A stretch of DNA of 64,000 nt from Candidatus Izimoplasma sp. HR2 (GCA_000753575.1 JRFF01000026.1:128238-192237); one strand, 5' to 3'; shown: positions 24,379-33,576, counted from the stretch's first letter. Notes: generated from the sequence alone by a model not told the origin. Made by a program: numbers and translations.

Positions 24379-26511
24379 ATGAAAATTTTCGAACGAATAA
24401 GAGAAAATAAAGGATTTTCAATAATTTTATTATTTAGTACTTTTTTCTGGGTTTTTTCAATAGTATTATTTATTGTCACTAATAATACTGCAAAATCTGA
24501 ATTGATTAATGTTGAATCAAGTAGAGCTTTAACTCATTATGAATTAGTACTTCACAATATAATTGATAATCTAGATAAAATAGAAGTTTTTACAACAACA
24601 GTAGGTGTTAGTGAACTGAGTCAAGATAAGTTTGATCAGTTTACAGAAACAAATAGTTTTGAGGGAATTGGATTTATTAGTTTGTCTATAGCTCCTGAGG
24701 GAGTAATAGAATATTATTATGTAGAAGAATACGATGAATCATTAATAGGATTAGATCTTGTAAATGATGAAAGAGCTCATGTTAGGGAAGCAGTTGAATA
24801 TTCAATAGAAAATGATGTTATTGTAATAAATGGACCTTTTGTACTTATACAAGGTGGAAATGGACTAGTATTTAGAAAAGCAGTTTTTGAAGCAGGAGAA
24901 TTTGTAGCAATAATTAACTTAGTTGTTCAATATGAAACCTTAAATGCACAATTCTATAATACAAGTTCAGATGTTGTTGATTTAGGTATTTATGACAAAG
25001 ATAACAATTTGATATTTGGGGAATTAGAATATGAAGAAAATCTAGATTTTTATCAAAAGATACAACTAGATAATATTGATTGGAATGTAGGAGTCAAAGT
25101 TTCAAGAGATTATAGAATATCTTCTTTATTAATAAATGTAACAATTGTTTCTTTATCATCAACATTGTATATATTTGCTATTATCCTTGGATCAAGGTTT
25201 TATAGAAGTAATAAAGAATTAATTAGTAATCAAAAAAAATTAATACATTTCGATAATCTTACAGGACTTCCTAATAGAAGATTATTAATTAATGATATTA
25301 ACACAGCAATTCGCAATGAAAAACCATTCTATTTAGGGTTTGGAGATCTTGATAACTTTAAGAACTTAAATGATATTTTAGGACACTCAGTTGGAGATAA
25401 ATACTTGCAAGATATATCAGAAAGATTTATTGGAATCATAAGTGATATATTAAATGTATATCGCTGGGGTGGAGACGAATTTATCTTTATGTTTAATACA
25501 CAAAATAAAAATGATACTATAAATCTTTTAGCTTCAATTTATGATATTTTTAAGGAACCAATAATAATTAAAGAAACTAATTATAATGTATCAATAAGTA
25601 TTGGAGTAGTACGTTATCCTGATCACGGAGATACTATCGATGATTTAGTTAAGCGTGCAGATATTGTAATGTATGATATTAAATCACATAATAGAAATAC
25701 TTTTGGATTTTTTGAAGATGAATACTTAGATAATCTTCAAAGAGAAGTAGATTTCGAGAACAAATTAAATGAATATGAGCTGGAAGATTTCCAGGTTTAT
25801 CTTCAACCACTTGTAAAGACAAATACTAATGAAATTATAGGGTTTGAGGCTTTATCTAGGTTGTTTGATAGAAATAGTGAATTAATTAATACATCAGAAG
25901 TAGTTAAAGTATATGAGAGAAAAGGAGATATTTTTAAATTAGATAAGTACATTGTTGAGCAAACATGTAAGTACAGTGTTAAACTAAAAAAAGAGTTTAA
26001 AAAAGATTTTACGTTTTCTTTTAATATCTCACCTATAACTTTGTCTAATGAATATATAGAATTTTTAGAATTAATGATTGAAAAATATAAAATAAATCCA
26101 ATATATTTTGTAATAGAAATAATTGAAACTACTGGATTTAAAGATATTAATGAATCTGTTAGATTATTAAATAAATTAAGAGGTTTAGGATTTAGAATAG
26201 CGATGGATGATTTTGGTATGGGATTTTCATCACTCAGTTATATTACTAGATTACCTCTGAGTTTAATAAAAATAGATCGAAACTTTATTCAAAATTATCA
26301 ATCAAATAAATTTGATAAAATGCTAATTCTAACAATTAGGGATATTAGTAAATCCTTAGATATTGAAATTGTTGTTGAAGGAATTGAGACTGAAGAACAA
26401 TTAGACTTTATTAAAGAAATAGGGGCTCATTACTATCAAGGATATCTTCATAGTAAGCCAATGAACATTGAGAGATTAATAAATTTTTTACAGGAGATAG
26501 AGGTTAAATAA
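24379..26511 (+). CDS. Membrane GGDEF-EAL cyclic-di-GMP phosphodiesterase/cyclase
   Basis: This 710-residue protein has a first helix at about 14-34, an extracytoplasmic sensor of about 215 residues, and a second helix near 255-275. The GGDEF domain has GGDEF intact at about 364-368 (YRWGGDEF). The EAL domain has EALSRL at about 490 and retains the metal and catalytic residues (FNISP, EIIET, DDFGMGFSSL at about 610, IKIDRNF, EGIETEEQ, GYLHSKP). The EAL half is therefore probably active; the cyclase half may be active or regulatory. GAGGTG ribosome site. The small YwbE gene overlaps its stop by one base. Confidence 0.9.
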   Translation: MKIFERIRENKGFSIILLFSTFFWVFSIVLFIVTNNTAKSELINVESSRALTHYELVLHNIIDNLDKIEVFTTTVGVSELSQDKFDQFTETNSFEGIGFISLSIAPEGVIEYYYVEEYDESLIGLDLVNDERAHVREAVEYSIENDVIVINGPFVLIQGGNGLVFRKAVFEAGEFVAIINLVVQYETLNAQFYNTSSDVVDLGIYDKDNNLIFGELEYEENLDFYQKIQLDNIDWNVGVKVSRDYRISSLLINVTIVSLSSTLYIFAIILGSRFYRSNKELISNQKKLIHFDNLTGLPNRRLLINDINTAIRNEKPFYLGFGDLDNFKNLNDILGHSVGDKYLQDISERFIGIISDILNVYRWGGDEFIFMFNTQNKNDTINLLASIYDIFKEPIIIKETNYNVSISIGVVRYPDHGDTIDDLVKRADIVMYDIKSHNRNTFGFFEDEYLDNLQREVDFENKLNEYELEDFQVYLQPLVKTNTNEIIGFEALSRLFDRNSELINTSEVVKVYERKGDIFKLDKYIVEQTCKYSVKLKKEFKKDFTFSFNISPITLSNEYIEFLELMIEKYKINPIYFVIEIIETTGFKDINESVRLLNKLRGLGFRIAMDDFGMGFSSLSYITRLPLSLIKIDRNFIQNYQSNKFDKMLILTIRDISKSLDIEIVVEGIETEEQLDFIKEIGAHYYQGYLHSKPMNIERLINFLQEIEVK

Positions 26512-26702
26512 TGAATGGTAATAATAGAAGTAAAATTAAGATTGGATCTTTAGTGTTGGTTGTTCAAAAACAAGATCAAAGATCAGGCAAATTGACTGAG
26601 GGCATTGTGAAAAGAATATTAACAAATTCACAGAATCATCCTCATGGTATTAAAGTAATGCTAGAAAGCAATATTGTTGGAAGAGTAAAAGAAGTTAAAT
26701 AA
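26511..26702 (+). CDS. YwbE family protein (DUF2196)
   Basis: This 63-residue basic protein matches the YwbE family, with GSLVLVVQKQDQRSGKLTEG, VKRILTNSQNHPHGIKV and a closing GRVKEV. The pattern resembles a small KOW/SH3-like barrel. The function is unknown. It overlaps the GGDEF-EAL gene by one base, and the terminator begins within its stop codon. Confidence 0.85.
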   Translation: MNGNNRSKIKIGSLVLVVQKQDQRSGKLTEGIVKRILTNSQNHPHGIKVMLESNIVGRVKEVK

Positions 26703-26729
26703 AAAAACCGTCCAAATGGACGGTTTTTG
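26702..26729. terminator. Bidirectional intrinsic terminator
   Basis: AAAAACCGTCC/GGACGGTTTTT with loop AAAT forms a GC-rich perfect stem with As and Ts on the flanks. It lies between converging genes. Confidence 0.9.
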
Positions 26730-26730
26730 T

Positions 26731-28263
26731 CTACTCTTCTTCAGTAGTTATAATTGCATTATCATAATAGAAGTAATCATATACTAAACTTTGCATTTCA
26801 AGTTCTGTTTCAGCTAAGTCTCTTAAAATAATACCAGTATTAAATGGATTATCTCCATATATAAATGGATTAGTTGTTTTATCAAACGTATAATCATTTG
26901 TTGCTACTTTATAAATTGTATCATCATCAAATTCTGTAATTTCAGTATCATAGATTAATCCACCCATTAAACTTTTAATTTCTGCGCCTGTTAAGTTAAC
27001 TGTTTTTACAACGTTATCAAAAGGCCACACTTGGTATAATACTGCGAGTGTTACAACAGTATCACTTGAAATACTAGTTCTAGTTCCTCCACCATTTTGG
27101 AATCCTATGTCTGCACCTGTTGAAATTCTCATCATTCTAGCAATCCATTCTGATAAATCAGTTTGAGTGAAGTATTCACCAGTTGTAATTAATGCTACAT
27201 TAAATATTGGATCTGTTTCCAACTGATAATGTTCTATTAATTCTTTAACTAAATCATTTGGGCTTCTAAGAAGTTCACTAGTATAATAACTGAGATTTTC
27301 TGCACTATAAGTCGATAGTTCATTGTTAGTAAATTCAAACCTTACATGTCCAACATATTCTCCATAGCCACCAGACTGAACTACTGGTAAACCAAGATTA
27401 GTTTCAGCGTATGTACTATGAGAATGTCCGTTAAAAATAGCATTTACTTTATAGTCACCTGTTAAAGCAGCAAGTTGTGAATTAAGTGAGTTACCTGAAT
27501 CGTGGCTTGCGACAAGTACTATATCAACATCTAATTCAGTTCTCATTTCATAAACAATATCTGAAATAATTGGAACCGGTAAAGCAAATTCATAATCTTC
27601 AATTTTACTAGTAGCTATTGAGTATTCTAGACCGTAACCCATAGTACCAATAATACCTATTTTTACATCACCACGTTCAATTATTACGTATGGATCTATA
27701 TTATCAGGAATAGTAGTAGTCCCTTTATAAAATATATTAGCTCCTAGTAATGGGAAGTCAGCTTCACCATTATCAGCATTACCATCAAAGTAATTTGTAA
27801 CTACATCTATACCCCAATCAAATTCATGGTTTCCAACTGTGAATGCATCAAAGTACATTTCATTCATTAAAGTAATAGTTGAAAGTCCTGAATAATAATT
27901 TGATAAGGCAGAACCTTGAAGTATATCTCCACCTGCGAGGATTATAGTATTTTCAGGATATAATTCCTTTTGAGTTATTAATAAATTTGCAATATTAGCA
28001 AATCCTATTTCATCTGGAGAATCTTCCAAAATTGCTCCGTGAAAATCATTTATATAATAGATATCTAAGAATCCAATATCAGCTGGATCAAATTCGTCAA
28101 CTGGATCAACGATAGGATCGTCAATGATTGGATCATCTTCTAAACAGTCTACATGAGTTGGATATATCTCACAGTCAACTGTCAATTTTTCTGGTGTTGT
28201 ATCACAAGCGACAAGACTTAAGCTTGTAATAAATAATAGAGTAAATACTAGTAGTTTTTTCAT
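26731..28263 (-). CDS. 5'-nucleotidase / UshA-like lipoprotein
   Basis: This 510-residue protein has a lipoprotein signal: MKKLL, a hydrophobic core and lipobox LVAC with Cys20. It would be anchored on the outer face of the membrane. An acidic linker (DDPIIDDPIVDPVDEFD) precedes a metallophosphatase domain with YINDFHGA, LAGGDILQGS, GNHEFDWG, ASHDSG and NGHSHS. The C-terminal 5'-nucleotidase substrate domain follows, with FQNGGGTRTSI and WPFDNVVKTVNLTG. It should dephosphorylate external nucleotides or cyclic nucleotides, delivering nucleosides for uptake. The start was moved from 28278 to 28263 because GAAAGGTG lies between them. Monocistronic. Confidence 0.88.
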   Translation of the reverse strand: MKKLLVFTLLFITSLSLVACDTTPEKLTVDCEIYPTHVDCLEDDPIIDDPIVDPVDEFDPADIGFLDIYYINDFHGAILEDSPDEIGFANIANLLITQKELYPENTIILAGGDILQGSALSNYYSGLSTITLMNEMYFDAFTVGNHEFDWGIDVVTNYFDGNADNGEADFPLLGANIFYKGTTTIPDNIDPYVIIERGDVKIGIIGTMGYGLEYSIATSKIEDYEFALPVPIISDIVYEMRTELDVDIVLVASHDSGNSLNSQLAALTGDYKVNAIFNGHSHSTYAETNLGLPVVQSGGYGEYVGHVRFEFTNNELSTYSAENLSYYTSELLRSPNDLVKELIEHYQLETDPIFNVALITTGEYFTQTDLSEWIARMMRISTGADIGFQNGGGTRTSISSDTVVTLAVLYQVWPFDNVVKTVNLTGAEIKSLMGGLIYDTEITEFDDDTIYKVATNDYTFDKTTNPFIYGDNPFNTGIILRDLAETELEMQSLVYDYFYYDNAIITTEEE

Positions 28264-28539
28264 AATATCACCTTTCAAAGTTCAAATTCGTATATACATT
28301 ATAACATTTTATTTTAACAAAAACATTATATATGTCAACATAATATTAATAGGCAAATAATAAGCTTTCTGTCATATACATAATCCTTAATATAGAGTAT
28401 CTTAAGTCGCATAAGGAATTATTGGTAATAATTAAACTGTATTTAATGCAAAATAAGATAGTAATATTTTCATTTTGTGTTATAGTGGTTTGTATGCCAA
28501 ATTTAAGGTATTATCTATATGAAGAAGCAGACTGTACAT

Positions 28540-28545
28540 TATAAT
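28540..28545 (+). promoter_or_regulatory. -10 box deciding the typA start
   Basis: TATAAT at 28540-28545 lies inside the longest possible reading frame, which opens at 28519. The true start is therefore the ATG at 28564, which also has TGGAGGA in front of it. No clear -35. The rest of 28264-28539 is AT-rich with no open frame or strong structure that I can defend. Confidence 0.45.
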
Positions 28546-28563
28546 ACAGTTGGAGGAAAAGAT

Positions 28564-30393
28564 ATGAGAAAAAAAGATATAATAAATGTAGCAATGATCG
28601 CGCATGTTGATGCGGGGAAATCAACTTTAGTTGATGCCTTTTTATCACAAAGTGGAGTATTTCATGAAAATGAAGTTGTACTAGAACAAGTGATGGATAG
28701 TAATGATCTTGAAAGAGAAAGAGGAATTACTATTTATTCAAAAAACTGTGCAATTGAATATAAAGGTGTAAAAATTAATGTAGTAGACACACCTGGACAT
28801 GCGGACTTTTCAAGTGAAGTTGAAAGAATTATGAAAACTGTGGATACAGTTATTCTTTTAGTAGATTCTAGTGAAGGACCTATGCCACAAACTAGATTTG
28901 TTTTACAGAAATCACTTGAAGCTGGTCTTAGACCGATTTTATTCATTAATAAAATTGATAAAAAAGATCAAAGGGCTGAAGAAGTAGTTGATATGAGCTT
29001 TGACTTATTTGATGAATTAGGAGCTACTAATGAACAATTAGATTTTCCTATTGTTTACGGTATAGCTCGTGATGGTATAGCTACATTAGATATGGATAAT
29101 ATTGGAGATAATTTAACTCCGTTATTTGATATATTACTTGATCATGTTGAACCTTACCCTGATAGTTCTGAAGAATCTCTTAAAATGCAAGTATCTAGTT
29201 TAGGATATGATGATTATTTAGGTCGTCTTGGTATTGGTAGAATTACAAGAGGAACTATTAAAGCTAAATCAGCAGTTCAAGTTAGTAAAAGAGATGGTAG
29301 TGTTATAAACGCTAAAATTGTTGGTTTATTTGTAAATGAAGGATTATCTCGTATTGAAAAAGATGAGGCTTATGCTGGAGATATCGTTGTATTTTCAGGA
29401 ATGCCTACTATTTCAATTGGTGAAACTGTATGTGATATTGACTTTGTAGAACCAATGAAAATGATTGAAATAGAGAAACCTACGTTATCTATGAACTTCT
29501 TAGTTAACAACTCACCTTTTGTTGGTAGAAGTGGTAAACTTGTTACTACAAGACAAATACTAGCTAGGTTAAATAAAGAATTAGAAACTAATATTGGACT
29601 TAAAGTAGAAACAATTGAAGGTGTAGAAGGATACAAAGTTAGTGGACGTGGAGAATTACACTTATCAATTTTACTTGAAAGAATGAGAAGAGAAGGATTT
29701 GAGTTAAGTGTTTCAAAACCTGAAGTATTATTTGTTCATGAAAACGGAGAAATATTAGAACCATTTGAAAAAGTTATAGTTGCTGCGCCAGATAAATATA
29801 TTGGAAATGTAATATCTCAATTAAATGTTAAAAAAGGTACTATGCAATTTATGAGTAGTGAAAATGGATATACAACGATAGAATACTTGGTTCCAACACG
29901 CGGATTAATTGGATATCGAAGTGAGTTTATTAATTCAACTCACGGTCAAGGAACTTTAGAAAAATCGTTTGATTCTTATCAACCTCATGTCGGTAAAATT
30001 GATACACAAAGAAATGGTGTATTTATTGCTAAAGAAAAAGGGAAAACAATGGCTTATTCTATCTTCCATTTAAGTGATAGAGGAAGAATGTTTGTAGCTC
30101 CCGCAACTGAAGTGTATGCAGGAATGATTGTAGGGCTTAATTCAAGAAGTAATGATTTAGTTGTTAATCCTTGTAAAAATAAACAATTAACAAATGTAAG
30201 ATCTAGTGGTACTGATGAAGCTGTAAAAGTAGGTAATCCTCGTACATTTACATTAGAAGAAGCACTAGAATTTATTGATCATGATGAACTAGTTGAAATT
30301 ACACCTGATGCAATCAGATTAAGAAAAAGAATCTTAGATGAAAAAGATCGTAAAAGAGCAAGAAAAGAGCTAAATTATCAGAACGAATTATAA
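28564..30393 (+). CDS. typA: Ribosome-associated GTPase TypA/BipA
   Basis: This 609-residue translational GTPase is of the usual TypA length. Canonical motifs are present: AHVDAGKST (P-loop), RGITIYSKN (switch I), DTPGHADF (with the catalytic histidine) and NKIDK. A C-terminal BipA-specific domain follows with SENGYTTIEYLVPTRGLIGY and a lysine/arginine-rich tail. It binds ribosomes and acts in stress or low-temperature assembly. Start chosen at 28564 by ribosome site and promoter. Monocistronic with a strong terminator. Confidence 0.95.
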   Translation: MRKKDIINVAMIAHVDAGKSTLVDAFLSQSGVFHENEVVLEQVMDSNDLERERGITIYSKNCAIEYKGVKINVVDTPGHADFSSEVERIMKTVDTVILLVDSSEGPMPQTRFVLQKSLEAGLRPILFINKIDKKDQRAEEVVDMSFDLFDELGATNEQLDFPIVYGIARDGIATLDMDNIGDNLTPLFDILLDHVEPYPDSSEESLKMQVSSLGYDDYLGRLGIGRITRGTIKAKSAVQVSKRDGSVINAKIVGLFVNEGLSRIEKDEAYAGDIVVFSGMPTISIGETVCDIDFVEPMKMIEIEKPTLSMNFLVNNSPFVGRSGKLVTTRQILARLNKELETNIGLKVETIEGVEGYKVSGRGELHLSILLERMRREGFELSVSKPEVLFVHENGEILEPFEKVIVAAPDKYIGNVISQLNVKKGTMQFMSSENGYTTIEYLVPTRGLIGYRSEFINSTHGQGTLEKSFDSYQPHVGKIDTQRNGVFIAKEKGKTMAYSIFHLSDRGRMFVAPATEVYAGMIVGLNSRSNDLVVNPCKNKQLTNVRSSGTDEAVKVGNPRTFTLEEALEFIDHDELVEITPDAIRLRKRILDEKDRKRARKELNYQNEL

Positions 30394-30403
30394 AATGTTA
30401 AGT

Positions 30404-30437
30404 AAAAGCCTTATTAAGAAAAAATAAGGCTTTTTTT
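30404..30437 (+). terminator. Intrinsic terminator of typA
   Basis: AAAAGCCTTATT/AATAAGGCTTTT forms the stem, followed by a seven-T run. Confidence 0.9.
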
Positions 30438-30542
30438 ATTGTGTTATTCTATATTAATTTTTTTCTTAAAGAGTTTAGTATTTGTTTTTTTGATAACTTT
30501 TTAATTGATATCAATAAATGGTTTGAATAATAAAGAAATGTA

Positions 30543-30571
30543 TTGAAATATTACTTATAATTCAGTATAAT
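30543..30571 (+). promoter_or_regulatory. Sigma-A promoter of the OFA transporter
   Basis: TTGAAA (30543-30548) and TATAAT (30566-30571) are separated by exactly 17 bases, 29 bases before the start codon. Confidence 0.75.
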
Positions 30572-30600
30572 ACTTAAGGCGCAAAAAAAGGAGAGAGATC

Positions 30601-31869
30601 ATGAATTATAGAATAAATAATAAATGGGTAGTTGTTTTTGGTGCATTAACAGCACAGATGGCTATCGGAGCTTTATATGCATGGAGTTTATTTAATGAAC
30701 CGATTTCAGTTGCTTTCAATTGGGATATAGATGCAGTTGTAACAACTTACGCAATTACATTAGTATCATTTGCATTAACAATGATTTACTCAGGTCGTTT
30801 ACAACTTAAAAAAGGACCTAGATTTACAGCTTTAATTGGTGGAGTTTTATACAGTAGTGGGATTTTATTATCAGCATTTGTTACATCACCTACTATGTTA
30901 TACATAACATACGGTGTAATGGGTGGTGCAGGTGTTGGATTTATATACGTTTGTCAACTTTCAACATTAGTAAAATGGTTCCCAAATAAAAAAGGTGCTA
31001 TTACAGGTGTAGCAACAGCTGCATTTGCAATTGGAGCTATTCTATTCAAACAAGTGATTACTGGATTACTACAAATATCTGATTCAACAGTTTATACTAC
31101 GGATATGGTTTCTAGTACATTTTTAACATTAGGTATTATTTATGCAGTTATGACAATTGGTGGAGCATTATTGCTTGATCTTCCAGATAATGGACATGAA
31201 GTTAATAAATTAAATGGAAATGATGGAAGAGATTACGAAACAAAAGAATTATTACGTACACCTAACTTTTACAAACTATTATTTAGTGATCTGTTAGCAT
31301 TAATGCCAGGATTATTAATTATTGGTTTAGCAAAAGATATTGGTTCAGAGTATATAGGAATAAAAGACAGTGATTTAATTACTGCAGCAGCACTTGTAGG
31401 TTATTTAGCTATGTTTAATGCTGGTGGTCGTTTAGTATCTGGTCGTCTTGCTGATAAATTTGGTGCATTAAAAATATATAGAACAATGTATTTAATTACT
31501 ATTATTTCATTAGCTTTCCTAAGTTTTGTACAAGTAAAACCAGTATCAATAATTGCCATATTAATAATTGGAGTAGGGTATGGTTCATTCTTATCATTAG
31601 TTCCAACTATTACTGGTAAATTATTTGGTGCTAAAAACTTTAGTTCAAACTATAGTTTAATTTTCCAAGCTTATGGAGCAGCAGCTCTATTAGGTATATT
31701 TATCAAAAAAAGTGTATCGTTTGATCAAGCATTTATGATAGCGATGTTAACAGCAGTTGCAGGTTTAACTGTTGCAATGACAATTAAAGAAGAAAAACAA
31801 TTAGAACCTTCTTTTGATGATTTATCAAAAAAAATATCAGTATCAAGTAATAAAGCATATCAGTCATAA
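30601..31869 (+). CDS. MFS transporter, oxalate/formate antiporter (OFA) family
   Basis: This 422-residue protein has 12 membrane helices in two halves separated by a hydrophilic loop (about 198-225). The OFA signature at the start reads ALTAQMAIGALYAWSLFNEP. The MFS loop 2-3 motif is SGRLQLKKGPR, repeated in the second half as SGRLADKFGALK. Family members exchange small carboxylates such as oxalate and formate; the substrate here is open. GGAGAGAG ribosome site, own promoter, no neighbour in the operon. Formate or lactate efflux from purine fermentation is a possible but unproven role. Confidence 0.85.
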   Translation: MNYRINNKWVVVFGALTAQMAIGALYAWSLFNEPISVAFNWDIDAVVTTYAITLVSFALTMIYSGRLQLKKGPRFTALIGGVLYSSGILLSAFVTSPTMLYITYGVMGGAGVGFIYVCQLSTLVKWFPNKKGAITGVATAAFAIGAILFKQVITGLLQISDSTVYTTDMVSSTFLTLGIIYAVMTIGGALLLDLPDNGHEVNKLNGNDGRDYETKELLRTPNFYKLLFSDLLALMPGLLIIGLAKDIGSEYIGIKDSDLITAAALVGYLAMFNAGGRLVSGRLADKFGALKIYRTMYLITIISLAFLSFVQVKPVSIIAILIIGVGYGSFLSLVPTITGKLFGAKNFSSNYSLIFQAYGAAALLGIFIKKSVSFDQAFMIAMLTAVAGLTVAMTIKEEKQLEPSFDDLSKKISVSSNKAYQS

Positions 31870-31971
31870 TATTGAATTAATACAATTTTTTGTTCTTTAG
31901 CTTCTATGGTATAATTAAGCATATATAAATTTTTAATTAAAAGTATGGAGTTAAAAACAAAGGAGGATACA

Positions 31972-32274
31972 ATGAAAAAACTATTATTAGTAATGTTATT
32001 TGTATTATTATTAACTGGTTGTAATAGTGATCCTGATGTTGTGGAAACACCTGATGGAGCTGATATTGCAACATGTACTGCAGGACAAGTATTTAAGTAT
32101 ATTTATCAAGATGACGTTGTATATGAGTTTTATACAGACGATGTTCGTCAAAGCGACGACATGATGGATATTGTTCAAGGATCAGTTGATACGGCTGGTA
32201 GTATGTCAGCATTTTTAGAAACTACTTTCGGAAATGATGTATGTATTTTCACCACTTACAACGCTCCAGAATAA
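31972..32274 (+). CDS. Small predicted lipoprotein
   Basis: This 100-residue protein has MKK, a hydrophobic core and lipobox LTGC with Cys17. The mature part is short and acidic and contains three cysteines including the lipid one (near residues 17, 34 and 86), so a disulfide is possible. No domain is recognised. The frame opens at 31945, but AAAGGAGGATACA places the start at ATG 31972. A TATAAT (31911-31916) is upstream. Single gene with a terminator. The function is unknown. Confidence 0.7.
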   Translation: MKKLLLVMLFVLLLTGCNSDPDVVETPDGADIATCTAGQVFKYIYQDDVVYEFYTDDVRQSDDMMDIVQGSVDTAGSMSAFLETTFGNDVCIFTTYNAPE

Positions 32275-32283
32275 GTCTTCAAG

Positions 32284-32316
32284 GCTACTAGAATTAAATT
32301 CTAGTAGCTTTTTTTA
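32284..32316 (+). terminator. Intrinsic terminator of the lipoprotein gene
   Basis: The stem GCTACTAGAATT/AATTCTAGTAGC is followed by a seven-T run. Confidence 0.9.
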
Positions 32317-32334
32317 TTAATTTAAGCAAAAGAC

Positions 32335-32363
32335 TTGAAAAAAATAATTAAATATAATAAAAT
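32335..32363 (+). promoter_or_regulatory. Sigma-A promoter of the thioredoxin gene
   Basis: TTGAAA (32335-32340) and TAAAAT (32358-32363) with 17-base spacing lie 40 bases before the start. Confidence 0.6.
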
Positions 32364-32402
32364 ATAATTGTTAAAAATAAGTTATTAAAAGGAGAAAAAA
32401 AT

Positions 32403-32738
32403 ATGTTAGTAGAACTTAAACCAAACGAAACAGTACAAGATTATTTAAAAGATGGAAAAATTGGAATTGTAAAATTTGCAACTACAACTTGTCCACCTTG
32501 TAAAATGTTAAAACCAATTTTTGAAAACTTAGCTGTTGCTGAAGATTTATCAAATGTAGTATTTATTGCTGCTGATGCAAATGAGCATCCTCAAGCAAGA
32601 CAATATCAAGTATCTAGTGTACCTACATTATTATTCTTTAAAGGAACAGAAGTTTTAGGTCAAAATGTCGGATTTGTACCGGAACAACAATTATCAGATT
32701 TCTTAAAAAAATTAGAAAAAGATGAGTTAAGTAAATAA
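32403..32738 (+). CDS. Thioredoxin-family protein with a CPPC active site
   Basis: This 111-residue single-domain thioredoxin fold has no signal peptide. The redox site reads ATTTCPPCKMLKP (about residues 27-39), where canonical thioredoxin has WCGPC. The cis-proline motif SSVPTLLFF is intact. CPPC changes the redox potential compared with CGPC and occurs in some divergent thioredoxins; the missing Trp before the motif is a further departure. It is probably a cytoplasmic disulfide reductase. No thioredoxin reductase is in the window. GGAGA ribosome site, own promoter and terminator. Confidence 0.85.
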   Translation: MLVELKPNETVQDYLKDGKIGIVKFATTTCPPCKMLKPIFENLAVAEDLSNVVFIAADANEHPQARQYQVSSVPTLLFFKGTEVLGQNVGFVPEQQLSDFLKKLEKDELSK

Positions 32739-32766
32739 AAAGTTAGTATTTATGCTAGCTTTTTTA
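32737..32766 (+). terminator. Intrinsic terminator of the thioredoxin gene
   Basis: AAAAGTTAG/CTAGCTTTTTT forms the stem with one wobble pair, followed by Ts. Confidence 0.65.
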
Positions 32767-32842
32767 TTTGGGTTTGTATTTAAATAGAAGTAGTAATATG
32801 ATAAAATTAATGAAGAAAACACATATTTAGGATGGTGATTAA

Positions 32843-33319
32843 ATGAGTAATCTAATTTTTAGAAAGGCATTAAGAGAAGATGCTTCTAATATTCTATACT
32901 TTATAAATGAATTAGCAATATTTGAAAAATTAGAAGATCAAGTAAAAACAAGTAAAGAAGAACTTGAAAAGAATATATTTGATAATAAATATGCAGAAGT
33001 ATTGTTGCTTGAAAAAGATAATAAAAAAGTAGGATTTTGTCTATATTTTTATACGTTTTCTACGTTTGAAGGGAAGCCTAGTTTATACTTAGAAGATTTG
33101 TTTATTCTTCCTGAGTATAGACAAAAGGGATATGGTAAACAAACACTAGAGTATCTAGCTAATAAAGCTATTGAAAAGGGATGTGCTAGATTTGAGTGGT
33201 CATGTTTAAATTGGAATAAGAAAGCTATTGATTTCTATTTGAAATTCGGGGCTTTACCACAAGCAGAATGGACATTATTTAGACTTGAGGGAAGCAGTCT
33301 TATAGGTTATAAAAAATAG
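32843..33319 (+). CDS. GNAT acetyltransferase, spermidine/diamine N1-acetyltransferase-like
   Basis: This 158-residue protein is a full GNAT domain. The acetyl-CoA loop reads PEYRQKGYGKQ (about residues 90-100). The pattern YLEDLFILPEY, GCARFEWSCLNWNKKAIDFY and KFGALP matches the SAT-like group, which acetylates polyamines or similar amines. The substrate is inferred from the subgroup. Single gene, start after AGGATGG, terminator follows. Confidence 0.82.
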   Translation: MSNLIFRKALREDASNILYFINELAIFEKLEDQVKTSKEELEKNIFDNKYAEVLLLEKDNKKVGFCLYFYTFSTFEGKPSLYLEDLFILPEYRQKGYGKQTLEYLANKAIEKGCARFEWSCLNWNKKAIDFYLKFGALPQAEWTLFRLEGSSLIGYKK

Positions 33320-33328
33320 TTTGAAAAT

Positions 33329-33352
33329 AAGAGCGATTTTGCTCTTTTTTTA
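33329..33352 (+). terminator. Intrinsic terminator of the GNAT gene
   Basis: AAGAGC/GCTCTT with a six-base loop is followed by a seven-T run. Confidence 0.75.
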
Positions 33353-33546
33353 TTTAAAAAAATTATACTTTGAAGTTCATAGTGTTGTACAAAAAATATG
33401 GTAAAAATGCCTATAATATGATATAATATATATAAAATATATACATAAAGAGACAAATATTTATCTAGTATTAAATATACGGCTTAATTTAGAGATTTAT
33501 GCAAAGTAATTATTTTTTTTAAAAATATTATTTTTTTATATCTAAA

Positions 33547-33560
33547 TGTAAGCGTTTTAA
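33547..33560 (+). promoter_or_regulatory. cre-like operator before the purine catabolic operon
   Basis: TGTAAGCGTTTTAA matches 13 of 14 positions of TGWAANCGNTNWCA. It lies directly before the ribosome site of mocA and downstream of the TATAAT-rich stretch near 33420-33435, a position expected for roadblock repression. It heads the large catabolic operon, so catabolite control of purine use is plausible. Confidence 0.55.
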
Positions 33561-33576
33561 GGAGCGAGATAATAAT

